Shown: positions 18,110 through 26,791 of the stretch, one piece after another | Layout of the letters: every line of letters begins with the position of its first letter | How positions within the stretch are numbered: position 1 is the first letter of the stretch | Notes under the pieces: model-generated | The model's database searches: none | What the model saw: only the letters and a program-made list of their open reading frames with translations | Told to the model about the DNA's origin: nothing | Translations under genes and position numbers: made by a program | Assembly: GCA_026387935.1 (NCBI GenBank) | Contig: JAPLKU010000001.1 | Span: 1 to 64,000, forward strand | From: Gemmatimonadota bacterium | GTDB lineage: Bacteria; Gemmatimonadota; Gemmatimonadetes; Gemmatimonadales; Gemmatimonadaceae | Direction: 5' to 3' | Length of the DNA: 64,000 nucleotides

Positions 18110-18541
18110 GTGACCTCAATTACGTGTAGTCCAGCGCGACCTGAAGGGACGAATCGGCGCCGACGCGTGTCGACGGGATTCACCCTCATTGAGTTGCTGA
18201 TCGTTGTGGTGATTATCGGGATTCTTGCCGCCATCGCAATCCCGAAGTTCCAGAACACGAAAGGCAAGGCAAACGTGGCGGCGCTGAAGACCGACCTGCG
18301 CAACCTGTCCGCGGCCGAGGAAGCGTATTTTTTCGAGAACGCGATGTACACGAGCAGCCTGACGAACCTGCAGCTCAATCACTCGCCCGGCGTCAGCCTG
18401 ACGGTGGTGGATGCCACGACGTCCGGATGGTCCGCGTCGGCAACGCACCCGGCGTCGTTTCCGCTCACCTGCGCGTTGTTCAACGGCAATGTTACGCCGC
18501 TCGCTCCTGCTACGGTCGAAGGTCTCATCGGGTGCCAGTAG
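18110..18541 (+). CDS. Type IV pilin-like (prepilin-type) protein
   Basis: The 143-residue product has the class III signal: a basic leader RRRRVSTG, the processing site G/FTLIEL with Glu at +5, and the hydrophobic helix LLIVVVIIGILAAIAIP. After cleavage by the prepilin peptidase it would assemble in a type IV pilus or type II secretion pseudopilus. The C-terminal half contains Cys residues that could form the usual disulphide. The GTG start has GGAG seven bases upstream. No other pilus genes are in the window, so it is an orphan gene here. Confidence 0.88.
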   Translation: MTSITCSPARPEGTNRRRRVSTGFTLIELLIVVVIIGILAAIAIPKFQNTKGKANVAALKTDLRNLSAAEEAYFFENAMYTSSLTNLQLNHSPGVSLTVVDATTSGWSASATHPASFPLTCALFNGNVTPLAPATVEGLIGCQ

Positions 18542-18609
18542 GACAGCCCGACGAGAACGCGCCGCCATGGCGCGAGTTTGTCAGGTGGAGAAGTGGGGTT
18601 GAGCACGCG

Positions 18610-18840
18610 ATGTCGGGCGGGCTCTGGTTGCATCACCATACATGGAAGGGCAATCCAATGGCCCATCTCGTGTCATCGGATCGCGAGCGTCTTGAGCGCG
18701 TCGGCCTGTCGCTGGGGCTGCACCCTGCCCGCCTCCAGTATCGTCCGCTGCGCGAGCCCTCCCTAGAGTCCACCATCGAGCGGTTGACCAAGTGCCGCCG
18801 GGGCTGTCCGGGAACCGCGAAAAATGGCCATGGCCGCTAG
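18610..18840 (+). CDS. Small protein, possibly DUF4031-like
   Basis: This 76-residue ORF contains LHHHTWKGNPMAHLVSSD followed by LERVGLSLGLHPARLQY, a layout like DUF4031 proteins (a His/Trp-rich start, a HLVSDxxxEL helix, then LGL and a Trp/Gln). The expected C-terminal HYD motif is missing. The last 78 bases overlap the 3' end of the convergent permease gene, so the C-terminus may be a remnant. No good ribosome-binding site is seen. It may be a truncated gene or a non-coding frame. Confidence 0.4.
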   Translation: MSGGLWLHHHTWKGNPMAHLVSSDRERLERVGLSLGLHPARLQYRPLREPSLESTIERLTKCRRGCPGTAKNGHGR

Positions 18841-19686
18841 CGTGAGTACATAGGGTGAGGCGAGGACCAAGGTGTACGGCACGTTCCAAGCCATCGCTTG
18901 AGCGAGAAACTGCAATGCGCTCACCGCGCCGAAGACCAGCACGCCCACCACAACACCGCGCGGCGTCCATCGACCAAGCGCGACGATCGCAATCGCGATG
19001 AAGCCACGCCCGGCAGACATTCCGTCAGAAAACGTCCCCGTCTGCGCCACCACCAGGGTTGCTCCGCCGAGTCCGGCGAGAACACCTCCGAAGATCAGCG
19101 CGGCAAGCTGGATCTTCGCTGCTGAATGTCCAGCGGCAACAACGGCCAGTGGCCGCTCGCCGGTGGCCCGCAGTGCCACGCCAAACACCGTGTGGTAGAG
19201 CACCCAGCCCGTCAGCGGAAAGAGGAAATACAGGAGGTAGGTGGAGATGGGCTGAGCAAAGAGCGCATCACCGACAACCGGCAGTGTGGACAGGCCAGGC
19301 ACAGGCAGCGAGGCCAACGTCTGGACCTGCGCCGTTGATGCACCAGCGGAGACCATCGCTCGATGAATGCTTGCGCTCAATCCGATGCCGAGCATACTCA
19401 CGGCGGCTCCGACGATGATCTGCTGCGACCGGAGCGCCAACACAAAGAACGCGAACACCGCCGCGACCAGCGCGCCGGCAACGCCGCCGGCGACAAACCC
19501 GATTTCCGGCCCCGCGATTTGGGCACCAAGGAACGCCGCGAGGGCACCGGCTGCGATTGCCCCCTCCAGGCCGATATTCATCACGCCGCTTCGCTCCGCC
19601 ACGAGTTCCCCAAGCGCGGCGAACGCCAGTGGCGTTGCCGATCGAACGGTGGCTTCAAGGAATCCATCGAGAACGGCCGTCGGCAC
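18763..19686 (-). CDS. Nucleoside/BMP-family ABC transporter permease (NupQ-like)
   Basis: The 307-residue membrane protein has about eight hydrophobic helices and the family start segment PLAFAALGELVAERSGVMNIGLEGAIAAGA, which marks the second permease of BMP-type nucleoside uptake systems. It would form the channel with the neighbouring permease and take substrate from the lipoprotein encoded upstream. It is the last gene of the uptake operon. The start is a GTG that overlaps the preceding stop by one base. Confidence 0.88.
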   Translation of the reverse strand: MPTAVLDGFLEATVRSATPLAFAALGELVAERSGVMNIGLEGAIAAGALAAFLGAQIAGPEIGFVAGGVAGALVAAVFAFFVLALRSQQIIVGAAVSMLGIGLSASIHRAMVSAGASTAQVQTLASLPVPGLSTLPVVGDALFAQPISTYLLYFLFPLTGWVLYHTVFGVALRATGERPLAVVAAGHSAAKIQLAALIFGGVLAGLGGATLVVAQTGTFSDGMSAGRGFIAIAIVALGRWTPRGVVVGVLVFGAVSALQFLAQAMAWNVPYTLVLASPYVLTLAAMAIFRGSRTAPAALGQPLDGGL

Positions 19687-20738
19687 TATTGCTCACCTCG
19701 ACCAGTAATTCTCGCCCAGTTCTTCATTACACCGGGAACCGCGAGCACCCCAAGAACGACGAGCGCCGTAACGACTGTCGCAAACTCAGCCGGGACCCCG
19801 GCATCACGCTGCATGGCATCGGCGCCTGCGCCCAGGGCACCGAACAACGCAGCGGACATGATGATGCCGAGCGGATTGAGGCCACCGAGGAGCGCGGTGG
19901 CAATTGCGGTGTAGCCATAACCAGGAGAGAGGCCCTCGTAGAGCGCATAGGTAACGCCTGTGACTTCACACGCCCCGGCCAATCCAGCGATTGCTCCGCT
20001 GGCCACGAGCGACCACATCTGGACGCCGTCAACGTCGAGGCGGCCCGCACTCGCCGCCACCGTGCGGCTCGCGCCCGTGACCCGGATCTGAAAGCCCGCC
20101 GCGGTTGAACGGAAAAACCACCAGGCGGCAATTGCGAGGCCAACGGAAAACACAAATCCCACGTGCAGTCGTTGGCCGTCAAGGAGCAGCGGGAGGCGCG
20201 CAGCGGACAGGAGTGTTGCGGACGCTGGATATGCGCCGGTTGGTTCCTGCAGCGGGCCACGGACAAGGAATCCAACAAGATTGAGCGCGACGAAATTCAG
20301 CAGCAACGTGCTGACGACTTCCATGACGTTGAAGCGTCGTTTGAGCCACGCGGCCACGCCGGCCCACAGGGCACCGGCAAGAATCCCGACAGCCAGTGCG
20401 CCCAGAAGAACACTGCGTCCCACCGCATCCCCAACGGCAAGCCCAAACGCGCATGCCGCCGCTGCGCCGGCCAGGAATTGTCCGTCGGCACCGATGTTGA
20501 GCACGCCAGCCCGAAAGGCCACGGCGACCGCCAACCCGAGCATCAAAAGCGGTGTCGTGCGTTTCAGTGTTGCCGAGAACAACGCGAATTCACTACCGAC
20601 GGCTCCGCGCACAGCCGCTCGCGCGGCCGCGACGGGATCAAATCCGGTGACCATCATGACAAGCGCCACCACCGCAATTGCGGCCAGAACAACGAGGGCT
20701 GGCGCGACGCCTGCCGAGAGACGACGAAGCAAACTCAT
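19686..20738 (-). CDS. Nucleoside/BMP-family ABC transporter permease (NupP-like)
   Basis: The 350-residue polytopic protein has the family pattern of the first permease of BMP-type systems: LKRTTPLLMLGLAVAVAFRAGVLNIGADGQ near residue 60 and about nine or ten membrane segments. It overlaps the ATPase gene by four bases (ATGA) and the second permease by one, which is strong evidence for co-translation. The solute is most likely a purine nucleoside by family analogy; the sequence cannot fix it. Confidence 0.88.
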   Translation of the reverse strand: MSLLRRLSAGVAPALVVLAAIAVVALVMMVTGFDPVAAARAAVRGAVGSEFALFSATLKRTTPLLMLGLAVAVAFRAGVLNIGADGQFLAGAAAACAFGLAVGDAVGRSVLLGALAVGILAGALWAGVAAWLKRRFNVMEVVSTLLLNFVALNLVGFLVRGPLQEPTGAYPASATLLSAARLPLLLDGQRLHVGFVFSVGLAIAAWWFFRSTAAGFQIRVTGASRTVAASAGRLDVDGVQMWSLVASGAIAGLAGACEVTGVTYALYEGLSPGYGYTAIATALLGGLNPLGIIMSAALFGALGAGADAMQRDAGVPAEFATVVTALVVLGVLAVPGVMKNWARITGRGEQ

Positions 20739-22201
20739 CGGACGCCTACCATGGCGCGCCCAATGGCGTCGCTGTCCAGCGTCGTTTCATAAACCTCGCC
20801 GGCGAAACAGACCACAACACGATCGGCCGTGGCGAGCAACTCGTTGATGTCGCTGGAATACATGACGACGGCCGAACCCGCCGCGGCCGAGTCGCGGACA
20901 CGAGTCAGAATCTCCTGCGACGCCCGCACGTCGAGCCCTCGTGTTGGATTCTCGACAACGAGCGCCTGAGGAGCATCGGCGAGTTCGCGGGCCAGGACGA
21001 ATTTCTGTTGGTTGCCTCCCGACAAGGCGCTCGCCGTTGAACGGACGTCGCCTCCGCGAACATCAAACGCCGTTATCGCGGATTGTACCTGCAACGCGAC
21101 GTGTGCCCATGGCATGACACCCCGGCGCGCTTCAATCCCACGGAGTGCCATATTCTCGACAAGTGAAAAATCGGCAATCAAGGCATCGCGATGGCGATCC
21201 TCTGGAACAAATCCAACAGAAGGCGGCAGCGTAACACGTCCGCTGGTTGGTGAGATTCGTCCAGCGAGCAGTCTCAGCAGCTGATACTGTCCCGCCCCTT
21301 CAACGCCGGCAACGCCAACGACCTCGCCACCGCGAACCTCGAGCGACGTGGTCCGCAGTCGCCTCGCGCCGCCCGCATCAATCACCGACGCTGCATGCAA
21401 CGCGAGAACTGAAGTCCCCAACGTTTGCCGAACCGCGGTCGAGTGTTGTCGTGCGAACGCGAGCGGTCCCGTGTCCGTCGCTCCAAGGATCGCAGCAACG
21501 ACCTCTTGCTCGGAGGTGGACGAAATCGGCGCCGAGAGGGCGGTCTGGCCACGACGAAGCACCGTGACCTCGTCGCCGTACCCCATCGCCTCACGGATGC
21601 GGTGCGTGATGACCACGACCGTGCGCCCGCTGGAAACAAAGCCGCGAAGCCAAAGCAACAACTCGGCCGCGTCTGGCGGAGAAAGCACCGCGGTCGGTTC
21701 ATCAAGCATCAGCACCGGGGCATTGCGCGCGATTGCTTTGACGATCTCGGCGCGCTGCTGCGCGGCGACAGAGAGGTCGCCGACCATGGCGGCCGGGTCA
21801 AGGTCCAAGCCGACGTTGTTGGCGATACGGCGAACCGTATCCTCTGCTTCGCGCCGATTGTACTTGGCGCCAAGTCGAGGCCCAGCGAGCGCGACGTTTT
21901 CCGCGACCGTCATCGCGGGAACTAGCGAAAAATGCTGAGACACGGCGCTGAGACCTGCGGCGAGAGCGTCGGCACGGTGCCGCCAGACAACCGGTTGTCC
22001 GTTCAGTAGAATCGCGCCGGTATCGGGCTGCAGGTTCCCGGTGGCGATGTTCAGGAAAGTGGTCTTGCCCGCCCCGTTTTCACCGAGCAACATGTGCAGC
22101 GAGCCGGAACGGACGGCGAGCGATGCGTCGTTCAGCGCGGCGGTGGCTCCAAAGCGCTTGGTGATTCCCCGAAGCTCAAGGGCGAAGCCCTCTCCGCTCA
22201 C
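20735..22201 (-). CDS. Nucleoside/sugar ABC transporter ATPase with two ABC domains
   Basis: The 488-residue protein has a first ABC domain with Walker A GENGAGKTTF and Walker B VLMLDEPTAVLS, and a second domain whose Walker A is altered (GVEGAGQYQLLRLL) but which keeps LSGGNQQKFVLAREL and LVVENPTRGLD. This one-active, one-degenerate pair is normal for RbsA/NupO-type ATPases. It drives uptake through the two permeases encoded downstream. It overlaps the Nif3-family gene by four bases. The GTG start is set by the conserved ELRGITKRFGATAALND segment. Confidence 0.92.
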   Translation of the reverse strand: MSGEGFALELRGITKRFGATAALNDASLAVRSGSLHMLLGENGAGKTTFLNIATGNLQPDTGAILLNGQPVVWRHRADALAAGLSAVSQHFSLVPAMTVAENVALAGPRLGAKYNRREAEDTVRRIANNVGLDLDPAAMVGDLSVAAQQRAEIVKAIARNAPVLMLDEPTAVLSPPDAAELLLWLRGFVSSGRTVVVITHRIREAMGYGDEVTVLRRGQTALSAPISSTSEQEVVAAILGATDTGPLAFARQHSTAVRQTLGTSVLALHAASVIDAGGARRLRTTSLEVRGGEVVGVAGVEGAGQYQLLRLLAGRISPTSGRVTLPPSVGFVPEDRHRDALIADFSLVENMALRGIEARRGVMPWAHVALQVQSAITAFDVRGGDVRSTASALSGGNQQKFVLARELADAPQALVVENPTRGLDVRASQEILTRVRDSAAAGSAVVMYSSDINELLATADRVVVCFAGEVYETTLDSDAIGRAMVGVR

Positions 22202-22974
22202 AGACCGGTCGGCGCGTCGATGACGTGGTGCGGAATACCGAAGGTATCGGTCAGATGGGCACCAATCGCGCGCACACCAAGTGTTTCGGTGGCGTAGTGG
22301 CCGGCATAGATGATGGTCAGGTCTCGCTCGGGAGCTTCGACGGCCGTCCAGTGCGGACCCTCACCGACAATCAACGTGTCGATTCCGTCCGCGACCGCTT
22401 CAGCGAGAGTCGATACGCCCGCGCCGGCACCGCTGCAGATCGCCCAACGTCGCGTTCGCTGATTCGGCTTCGCTTCTGAAATAATGGCGGCGCCGCCATG
22501 ACTTTTTGAAAACGCCGCGACCGCCGAGAAAAGGTCGCTTGTCGAAAGATCCGAACTCCCCTGAACGCCACACGCGGTCTCCTTGTGGTACGCGAAGCCG
22601 CCGGAAACCGACAGCCGGAGATGATCGGCAAGGAGACGCGAGTTTCCGAATCGGGCATGCGCGTCAAGTGGTAAGTGCGCTGCATACACCGCCATGTCGT
22701 TTTCGAAGAGCAGACGAACGCGGGCGTAGTGATGGGCGGTCAACGGCTGCAGCCCGTTCCAGAACAGCCCGTGGTGTACGAGCAACAGGTTGGCGCCCGC
22801 GGCGGCGGCGAGCCGAATCGTGCGTGCGGATACATCGACTGCACTCGCAACCGAACGGACGGGTCCTTGGTGCGTACACTGCACCCCGTTCACGGAATTC
22901 GGATAGTCTGGAATGCGCGCGACGTCGAGCAGTGCATCCAAGTGCGCTGTGATGGCTTCGAGGGTAGCGGTCAC
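22198..22974 (-). CDS. Nif3-like dinuclear metal centre protein
   Basis: The 258-residue protein shows the Nif3/YqfO pattern: LDALLDVARIPDYPNSVNGVQC, LLLVHHGLFWNG (paired metal-binding His), VYAAHLPLDAH, and late TLIVGEGPHW and YAGHYATETLGV. Relatives bind two metal ions and some are annotated as type 2 GTP cyclohydrolase, but the physiological role of the family is not settled. Its position between the BMP lipoprotein and the ATPase, with four-base overlaps on both sides, ties it to the uptake operon and suggests a role in handling the imported compound. Confidence 0.88.
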   Translation of the reverse strand: MTATLEAITAHLDALLDVARIPDYPNSVNGVQCTHQGPVRSVASAVDVSARTIRLAAAAGANLLLVHHGLFWNGLQPLTAHHYARVRLLFENDMAVYAAHLPLDAHARFGNSRLLADHLRLSVSGGFAYHKETACGVQGSSDLSTSDLFSAVAAFSKSHGGAAIISEAKPNQRTRRWAICSGAGAGVSTLAEAVADGIDTLIVGEGPHWTAVEAPERDLTIIYAGHYATETLGVRAIGAHLTDTFGIPHHVIDAPTGL

Positions 22975-24035
22975 GGCCGTGCTCCTGTGATCGGTCGCGC
23001 AAAGGCGCCGGCACGCATCATCGCCTGCACGGAATCAACACGCTGGAGGTCGCGAGCGACGGCGCGCCGTCCGAGCAATACACTCGGCTCCCAGCGTACC
23101 ACGTTGTCGCGCGTTCCGAATCGAATGACTCGTCCAGTGAACGTACCGGACTGTACTTCGCGCGCAACGAGTAAGAAGGCATGCGGAAGGTCGATGACCA
23201 CGCTTCCGAGTACGGCCGCCGGCGCAATCTCGTTCTGATTGGAGTTGGAGCCAATGACAAAAATTCCAAGCCGTTCCTTCGCTGCCTGGAATACGCCAAG
23301 TCCGGCGGCATCGGCATTCTGGAAGATCACATCGGCGCCTCGTTGAATCAGTGCGAGCGCTTGTTCTTTGCCGGCTCCCATGTCATCCCAGTTTCCTACA
23401 TAGGTGACGATCACTTGCGCCGCTGGCTTGATGGCGTGCACTCCAGCCGTGAACGCCTCAAACGAAGCCTTCACCGGCGGGAGTTCCGTGCCGCCGATGC
23501 ACGCCACGACGCCGGACCTGGAAACCGAGGCCGCAACCATTCCGGCCAAGAACGACGGCTCGTCAAACGCAAACGACAGTGCCGCGACATTGGGGCGAAC
23601 GGTCTCTCCGCCCGTGGTCACATACACCGTGTTTGGATAATCCGGTGCGACCCGCGCGGCGGCGTCCTGAAATTCAAAGCCATGTCCGATCACAAGCGAG
23701 TATCCTGACGCGCCGTACTGGCGAAAGTTTTCCTCAAAGTCCGAAGGAGTCTTGACCTGGATGTGGCTGATCTTTGCGCCAAGACTGTCGCGTGTGCGAA
23801 GGAGGCCGTTGTAGGCGCCGCCGTTCCACGCCTGGTCGGAGATTGGTCCAGGCGTAAGCAGGGCGACGCGAAAGTCCGTCGCTTCGCCACGGCTCTTTCC
23901 ACCGCACGCCTGCTGAAGCCAGCAAACCGCGAAAAGAGTGGCGAGTTGGAACACGATCCGCGCGTTTAACAACCGGAACACGTTGTCCGGAAGCGTTTTG
24001 GCGCGTTTTGTAAACATGCGTTTGATTATAATCAC
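22971..24035 (-). CDS. BMP-family substrate-binding lipoprotein
   Basis: The product (up to 354 aa) has a membrane-type signal ending in the lipobox LQQAC, followed by a BMP/Med domain: FRVALLTPGPISDQAWNGGAY, YGASGYSLVIGHGFEF, LSFAFDEPSFLAGMVAA and DVIFQNADAAGLGVFQA. It should bind nucleosides outside the inner membrane and deliver them to the permeases. The GTG at 24035 overlaps the bactofilin stop (GTGA). An ATG at 24017 lies about eight bases downstream of a TATAAT, so a second, leaderless transcript may start there. The lipobox is kept with either start. Confidence 0.88.
   Translation of the reverse strand: MIIIKRMFTKRAKTLPDNVFRLLNARIVFQLATLFAVCWLQQACGGKSRGEATDFRVALLTPGPISDQAWNGGAYNGLLRTRDSLGAKISHIQVKTPSDFEENFRQYGASGYSLVIGHGFEFQDAAARVAPDYPNTVYVTTGGETVRPNVAALSFAFDEPSFLAGMVAASVSRSGVVACIGGTELPPVKASFEAFTAGVHAIKPAAQVIVTYVGNWDDMGAGKEQALALIQRGADVIFQNADAAGLGVFQAAKERLGIFVIGSNSNQNEIAPAAVLGSVVIDLPHAFLLVAREVQSGTFTGRVIRFGTRDNVVRWEPSVLLGRRAVARDLQRVDSVQAMMRAGAFARPITGARP
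24010..24030 (-). promoter_or_regulatory. Internal promoter and inverted-repeat operator at bmpA
   Basis: On the minus strand, TATAAT (24030-24025) is followed by AAACGCATGTTTAC (24023-24010). The same module, with two extra bases, lies before parA at 26814-26792. The predicted transcript would begin almost exactly at the ATG at 24017. The repeat makes a regulated internal promoter likely; no -35 match was convincing. Confidence 0.5.
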
Positions 24036-24454
24036 CCTCGTGCGATTCGCAGTGGTTCAACACGGGCTTCGCCGGCATCCGTCATACGCACGAGCCCGTT
24101 AATGCGAGCACCCTCGAGCACAACGATTGACCGCGTCTCGATGTCGCCAGAAATAGTTGCTGTCGCCTGCAACTCAAGTCGTTCGGCCGCAGAGACAGAA
24201 CCCTCGACATGTCCGCCGACAACCACTTCATCGGCAACCACATTTCCGTGTACGGCACCACCGCGGCCCAATAAGACTTGCCGTGCGCCGGTGATCGATC
24301 CGTTGATCTCTCCGTCGACCTTGAGTACGCCAGAAGTTTCGACATCTCCGGTGATCTTCATTCCCGCCGCAATGATCGAAAGCGCGGCCTCAACAGGCGC
24401 ACCGGGTGCTTTCGGTTCGGGACCAGCAGGAGTCTCTTTGCTGAACAGGGCCAT
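24032..24454 (-). CDS. Bactofilin
   Basis: The 140-residue protein has the bactofilin (DUF583) beta-helix core: repeated short strands such as MKITGDVETSGVLKVDGEI, VHGNVVADEVVVGGHVEG and TISGDIETRSIVV, with disordered Pro-rich N-terminal and short C-terminal ends. Bactofilins polymerise without nucleotide into filaments that anchor proteins, including ParABS components in Myxococcus. Here it is encoded just after parA, parB and a coiled-coil membrane protein, which supports a role in positioning the chromosome origin. GGAG lies six bases before the ATG. Confidence 0.93.
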   Translation of the reverse strand: MALFSKETPAGPEPKAPGAPVEAALSIIAAGMKITGDVETSGVLKVDGEINGSITGARQVLLGRGGAVHGNVVADEVVVGGHVEGSVSAAERLELQATATISGDIETRSIVVLEGARINGLVRMTDAGEARVEPLRIARG

Positions 24455-24485
24455 GGTAATCTCCGAGTCGAAAACGCCCGAGCCG

Positions 24486-24893
24486 CTAGGGAAGCGGATC
24501 CGGCGCTTGCTTTGGAACTGCCGTTGACTGAGCCGGTCGGCTCAGCATGGACTGAACTTGCTCGTAGCGGGCCTGCAAATCCTTGAGCGTCTGTTGCAGC
24601 GTGTCAACGCGAAGCGCGTCGTGTTCCATCTTCGCGATGCGCGTGTTGAGCAACGGCACTCGAACGGCCTGCATGGCGAGGAAGGCCCAACTCACCACAG
24701 CAAATACGGTAACCGCCCAGGTCCACCGGTTTGCGATCGCACGGGCCACCCGGACTTGCCACGCGCGAAACACAAAGGTGCGATGTGCCAGTCCGTTTTC
24801 TCGCTGGACGTGAACAAACATCGCCCCCATGTCAGGGGCGAACACGTCGCCATGGCCCTCGACCGGTGTCTCGATGCGCGGGGCGCCTGCCAT
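24486..24893 (-). CDS. Single-pass membrane protein with C-terminal coiled coil
   Basis: The 135-residue protein has one membrane helix (WTWAVTVFAVVSWAFLAMQAV, about residues 58-78) followed by a heptad-rich stretch (RIAKMEHDALRVDTLQQTLKDLQARYEQVQ) and a Pro-rich tail. In other bacteria the partner of bactofilin is often a membrane-anchored M23 peptidase with a similar anchor and coil; here the catalytic part is absent. It starts at TGATG with the parB stop. It may anchor bactofilin or ParB at the membrane. I do not recognise a named family. Confidence 0.75.
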   Translation of the reverse strand: MAGAPRIETPVEGHGDVFAPDMGAMFVHVQRENGLAHRTFVFRAWQVRVARAIANRWTWAVTVFAVVSWAFLAMQAVRVPLLNTRIAKMEHDALRVDTLQQTLKDLQARYEQVQSMLSRPAQSTAVPKQAPDPLP

Positions 24894-25816
24894 CAGGGAA
24901 GCTCTCGCTGCGCGCCGAGGAGAAGATCAAGCAGGCGCTCGAAATCATCGGTGGAGTAGAAGGCCATGCGGACCTCGCCGCGGTTCTCACCAGAAAGGTT
25001 CACGGTAACGTCGGTTTGGAAACGCTTCCTCAACTGATCCTCGACGCCCTTCACGGCGGCGGGCCGCGTCGGAGCCGCCATGCCCCTGCTCTTTCGTTGT
25101 GTCGGCTTCGCGGACGACCCTTCGCGCACGCGTCGCTCAACCTCTCGCACGGTGAGGCCGTCGGCGATGACTTCGGCGGCGAGTGACAGAATTTGTACTT
25201 CGTCAGCCAAGCCAAGTAATGCGCGGGCGTGACCAAGTGAGAGCTCGCCGGCGCGCACCATCTTTCGCACCGAATCCGGAAGTGCGAGCATGCGAAGCAT
25301 ATTCGCGACCGTGGAGCGCTCGCGGCCAACCGCGTCGGCGACCTGTTGTTGCGTCAATGAAAAACGTGCGATGAGCTCCTGGTAACCTTCCGCTTCTTCG
25401 ATAGGGTTGAGATCGGCGCGCTGGAGATTTTCAATCAATGCCACGGTGAGCACCGCTTGGTCATCCAGTTCGCGCACATGGACGGGGACTTCGGGCCACC
25501 CAAGCGACTGAATCGCACGGAACCGACGCTCGCCGGCGACGAGCTCAAAGCCGGCCGCCTTCGGGCGAACGAGGAGCGGTTGGAGCAAGCCGCTGGACCG
25601 AATACTCGACTTCAACTCCTCAAGATCGGCCAAATCGAAGTCCTTCCGAGGCTGAAGCGGATTGGTGGCGATTGAACTGACCGGAACAGTCCTGAAGCCG
25701 GGGGCGCTCGACGAATCGTTGCGCAATGGCGTACGCAAATCCGGAGACTGGCCCATGGTCGGAGCAAGCAGTGCCTCAAGGCCTCGCCCGAGGCGTCGAA
25801 CTTTCCCTGGTGGCAT
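24893..25816 (-). CDS. parB: Chromosome partitioning protein ParB
   Basis: ParB binds parS, spreads by CTP-dependent clamp formation and helps load condensin. The 307-residue protein shows RRLGRGLEALL at the start, NPLQPRKDFD, the CTPase motif GERRFRA (about residue 95), ENLQRADLNPIEEA, the helix-turn-helix region SLTQQQVADAVGRERSTVANMLRML, and a C-terminal dimerisation domain. It is 21 bases downstream of parA. The matching parS lies at 26703-26718. Confidence 0.96.
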   Translation of the reverse strand: MPPGKVRRLGRGLEALLAPTMGQSPDLRTPLRNDSSSAPGFRTVPVSSIATNPLQPRKDFDLADLEELKSSIRSSGLLQPLLVRPKAAGFELVAGERRFRAIQSLGWPEVPVHVRELDDQAVLTVALIENLQRADLNPIEEAEGYQELIARFSLTQQQVADAVGRERSTVANMLRMLALPDSVRKMVRAGELSLGHARALLGLADEVQILSLAAEVIADGLTVREVERRVREGSSAKPTQRKSRGMAAPTRPAAVKGVEDQLRKRFQTDVTVNLSGENRGEVRMAFYSTDDFERLLDLLLGAQRELP

Positions 25817-25837
25817 TATAGTCTTTGTTTGAGAGTA

Positions 25838-26635
25838 TTAAACCGCAAGCAGATCAACGCTACGAACAGATTCGGTTCTCGAAATAACCTCGCTTACAAC
25901 GCCGAGATAGGCTTGAGCGCCAACAGAGGCCATGTCATATGCAATAATCGGTTTTCCAAAGCTTGGTGCTTCAGCCAGGCGAATATTACGAGGAATAACA
26001 CTCTTGAAAACAAGACTGCCAAAGTGTGCCCTGGCATCCTCTGCTACTTGCCGCGAAAGATTAAGTCGAGAGTCGAACATGGTGAGCACGACTCCTTCGA
26101 CCGTGAGCGAAGGGCTCGTTCCGTTCTGGATCGCGCTGATTGTATTCATCAGCTGAGAAAGACCTTCGAGCGCGTAGTACTCGCACTGCAGTGGAATAAG
26201 CACGGAGTCTGCGGCGACGAGCATGTTCAGCGTGATCAAGCCAAGTGATGGCGGACAGTCAATGATGATGTAGTCGTATTCCGGTCGGAGCCTGTCGATG
26301 GCGTCGCGCATCCGAAGTTCACGACCTGGAACGGCTGCCAGCTCAACCTCTGCTGCAGCCAGATCTGGAGAGGCTGGGAGAATATCGAGGTTTTGGAATT
26401 GCACACCTCGAACGACTGCCGATGCCGCAAGCGTCGGGTCGAGAAGGACATCGTATGAAGTGAGCGCTTCGTCAGAGCGCCGGAGGCCAACCCCACTCGA
26501 AGCGTTTCCTTGCGGGTCACCGTCGACGAGTAGTGTACGCCGCTCTGCCGCAGCCAAGCCGGCGGCGATGTTTATGGCGGTTGTAGTCTTTCCTACCCCG
26601 CCCTTCTGGTTCGCAACGGCGATTACCCTGGCCAT
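25838..26635 (-). CDS. parA: Chromosome partitioning ATPase ParA
   Basis: The 265-residue protein has the deviant Walker A KGGVGKTTT with the signature first Lys, DGDPQGNASSG, the Walker B-like IIIDCPPSLG and the family region LLIPLQCEYYALEGLSQL-like (VLIPLQCEYYALEG). It forms ATP-dependent dimers on the nucleoid and moves ParB-bound origins. Length fits chromosomal ParA without an extra regulatory domain. The upstream 250 bases carry parS and a promoter with an inverted repeat. Confidence 0.96.
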   Translation of the reverse strand: MARVIAVANQKGGVGKTTTAINIAAGLAAAERRTLLVDGDPQGNASSGVGLRRSDEALTSYDVLLDPTLAASAVVRGVQFQNLDILPASPDLAAAEVELAAVPGRELRMRDAIDRLRPEYDYIIIDCPPSLGLITLNMLVAADSVLIPLQCEYYALEGLSQLMNTISAIQNGTSPSLTVEGVVLTMFDSRLNLSRQVAEDARAHFGSLVFKSVIPRNIRLAEAPSFGKPIIAYDMASVGAQAYLGVVSEVISRTESVRSVDLLAV

Positions 26636-26702
26636 CTCGTGTACCCGCAGTGTGAAGATGTGCCGAAGCTACCGGCTCATTCACCAGCCGCGCAAGGTCA
26701 AT

Positions 26703-26718
26703 TGTTCCACGTGAAACA
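26703..26718. other. parS centromere site
   Basis: TGTTCCACGTGAAACA matches the near-universal bacterial parS (TGTTTCACGTGAAACA) at 15 of 16 positions and lies 68 bases upstream of parA, where parS is often found. It should be bound by the ParB encoded here. No second good match was seen in the window. Confidence 0.93.
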
Positions 26719-26791
26719 TGATCGAGCAAGTTACAGGGAATGAATTCTGAATATTCGACTCTCTTCTGAGCAACTACGGGTGGAAAATCTA

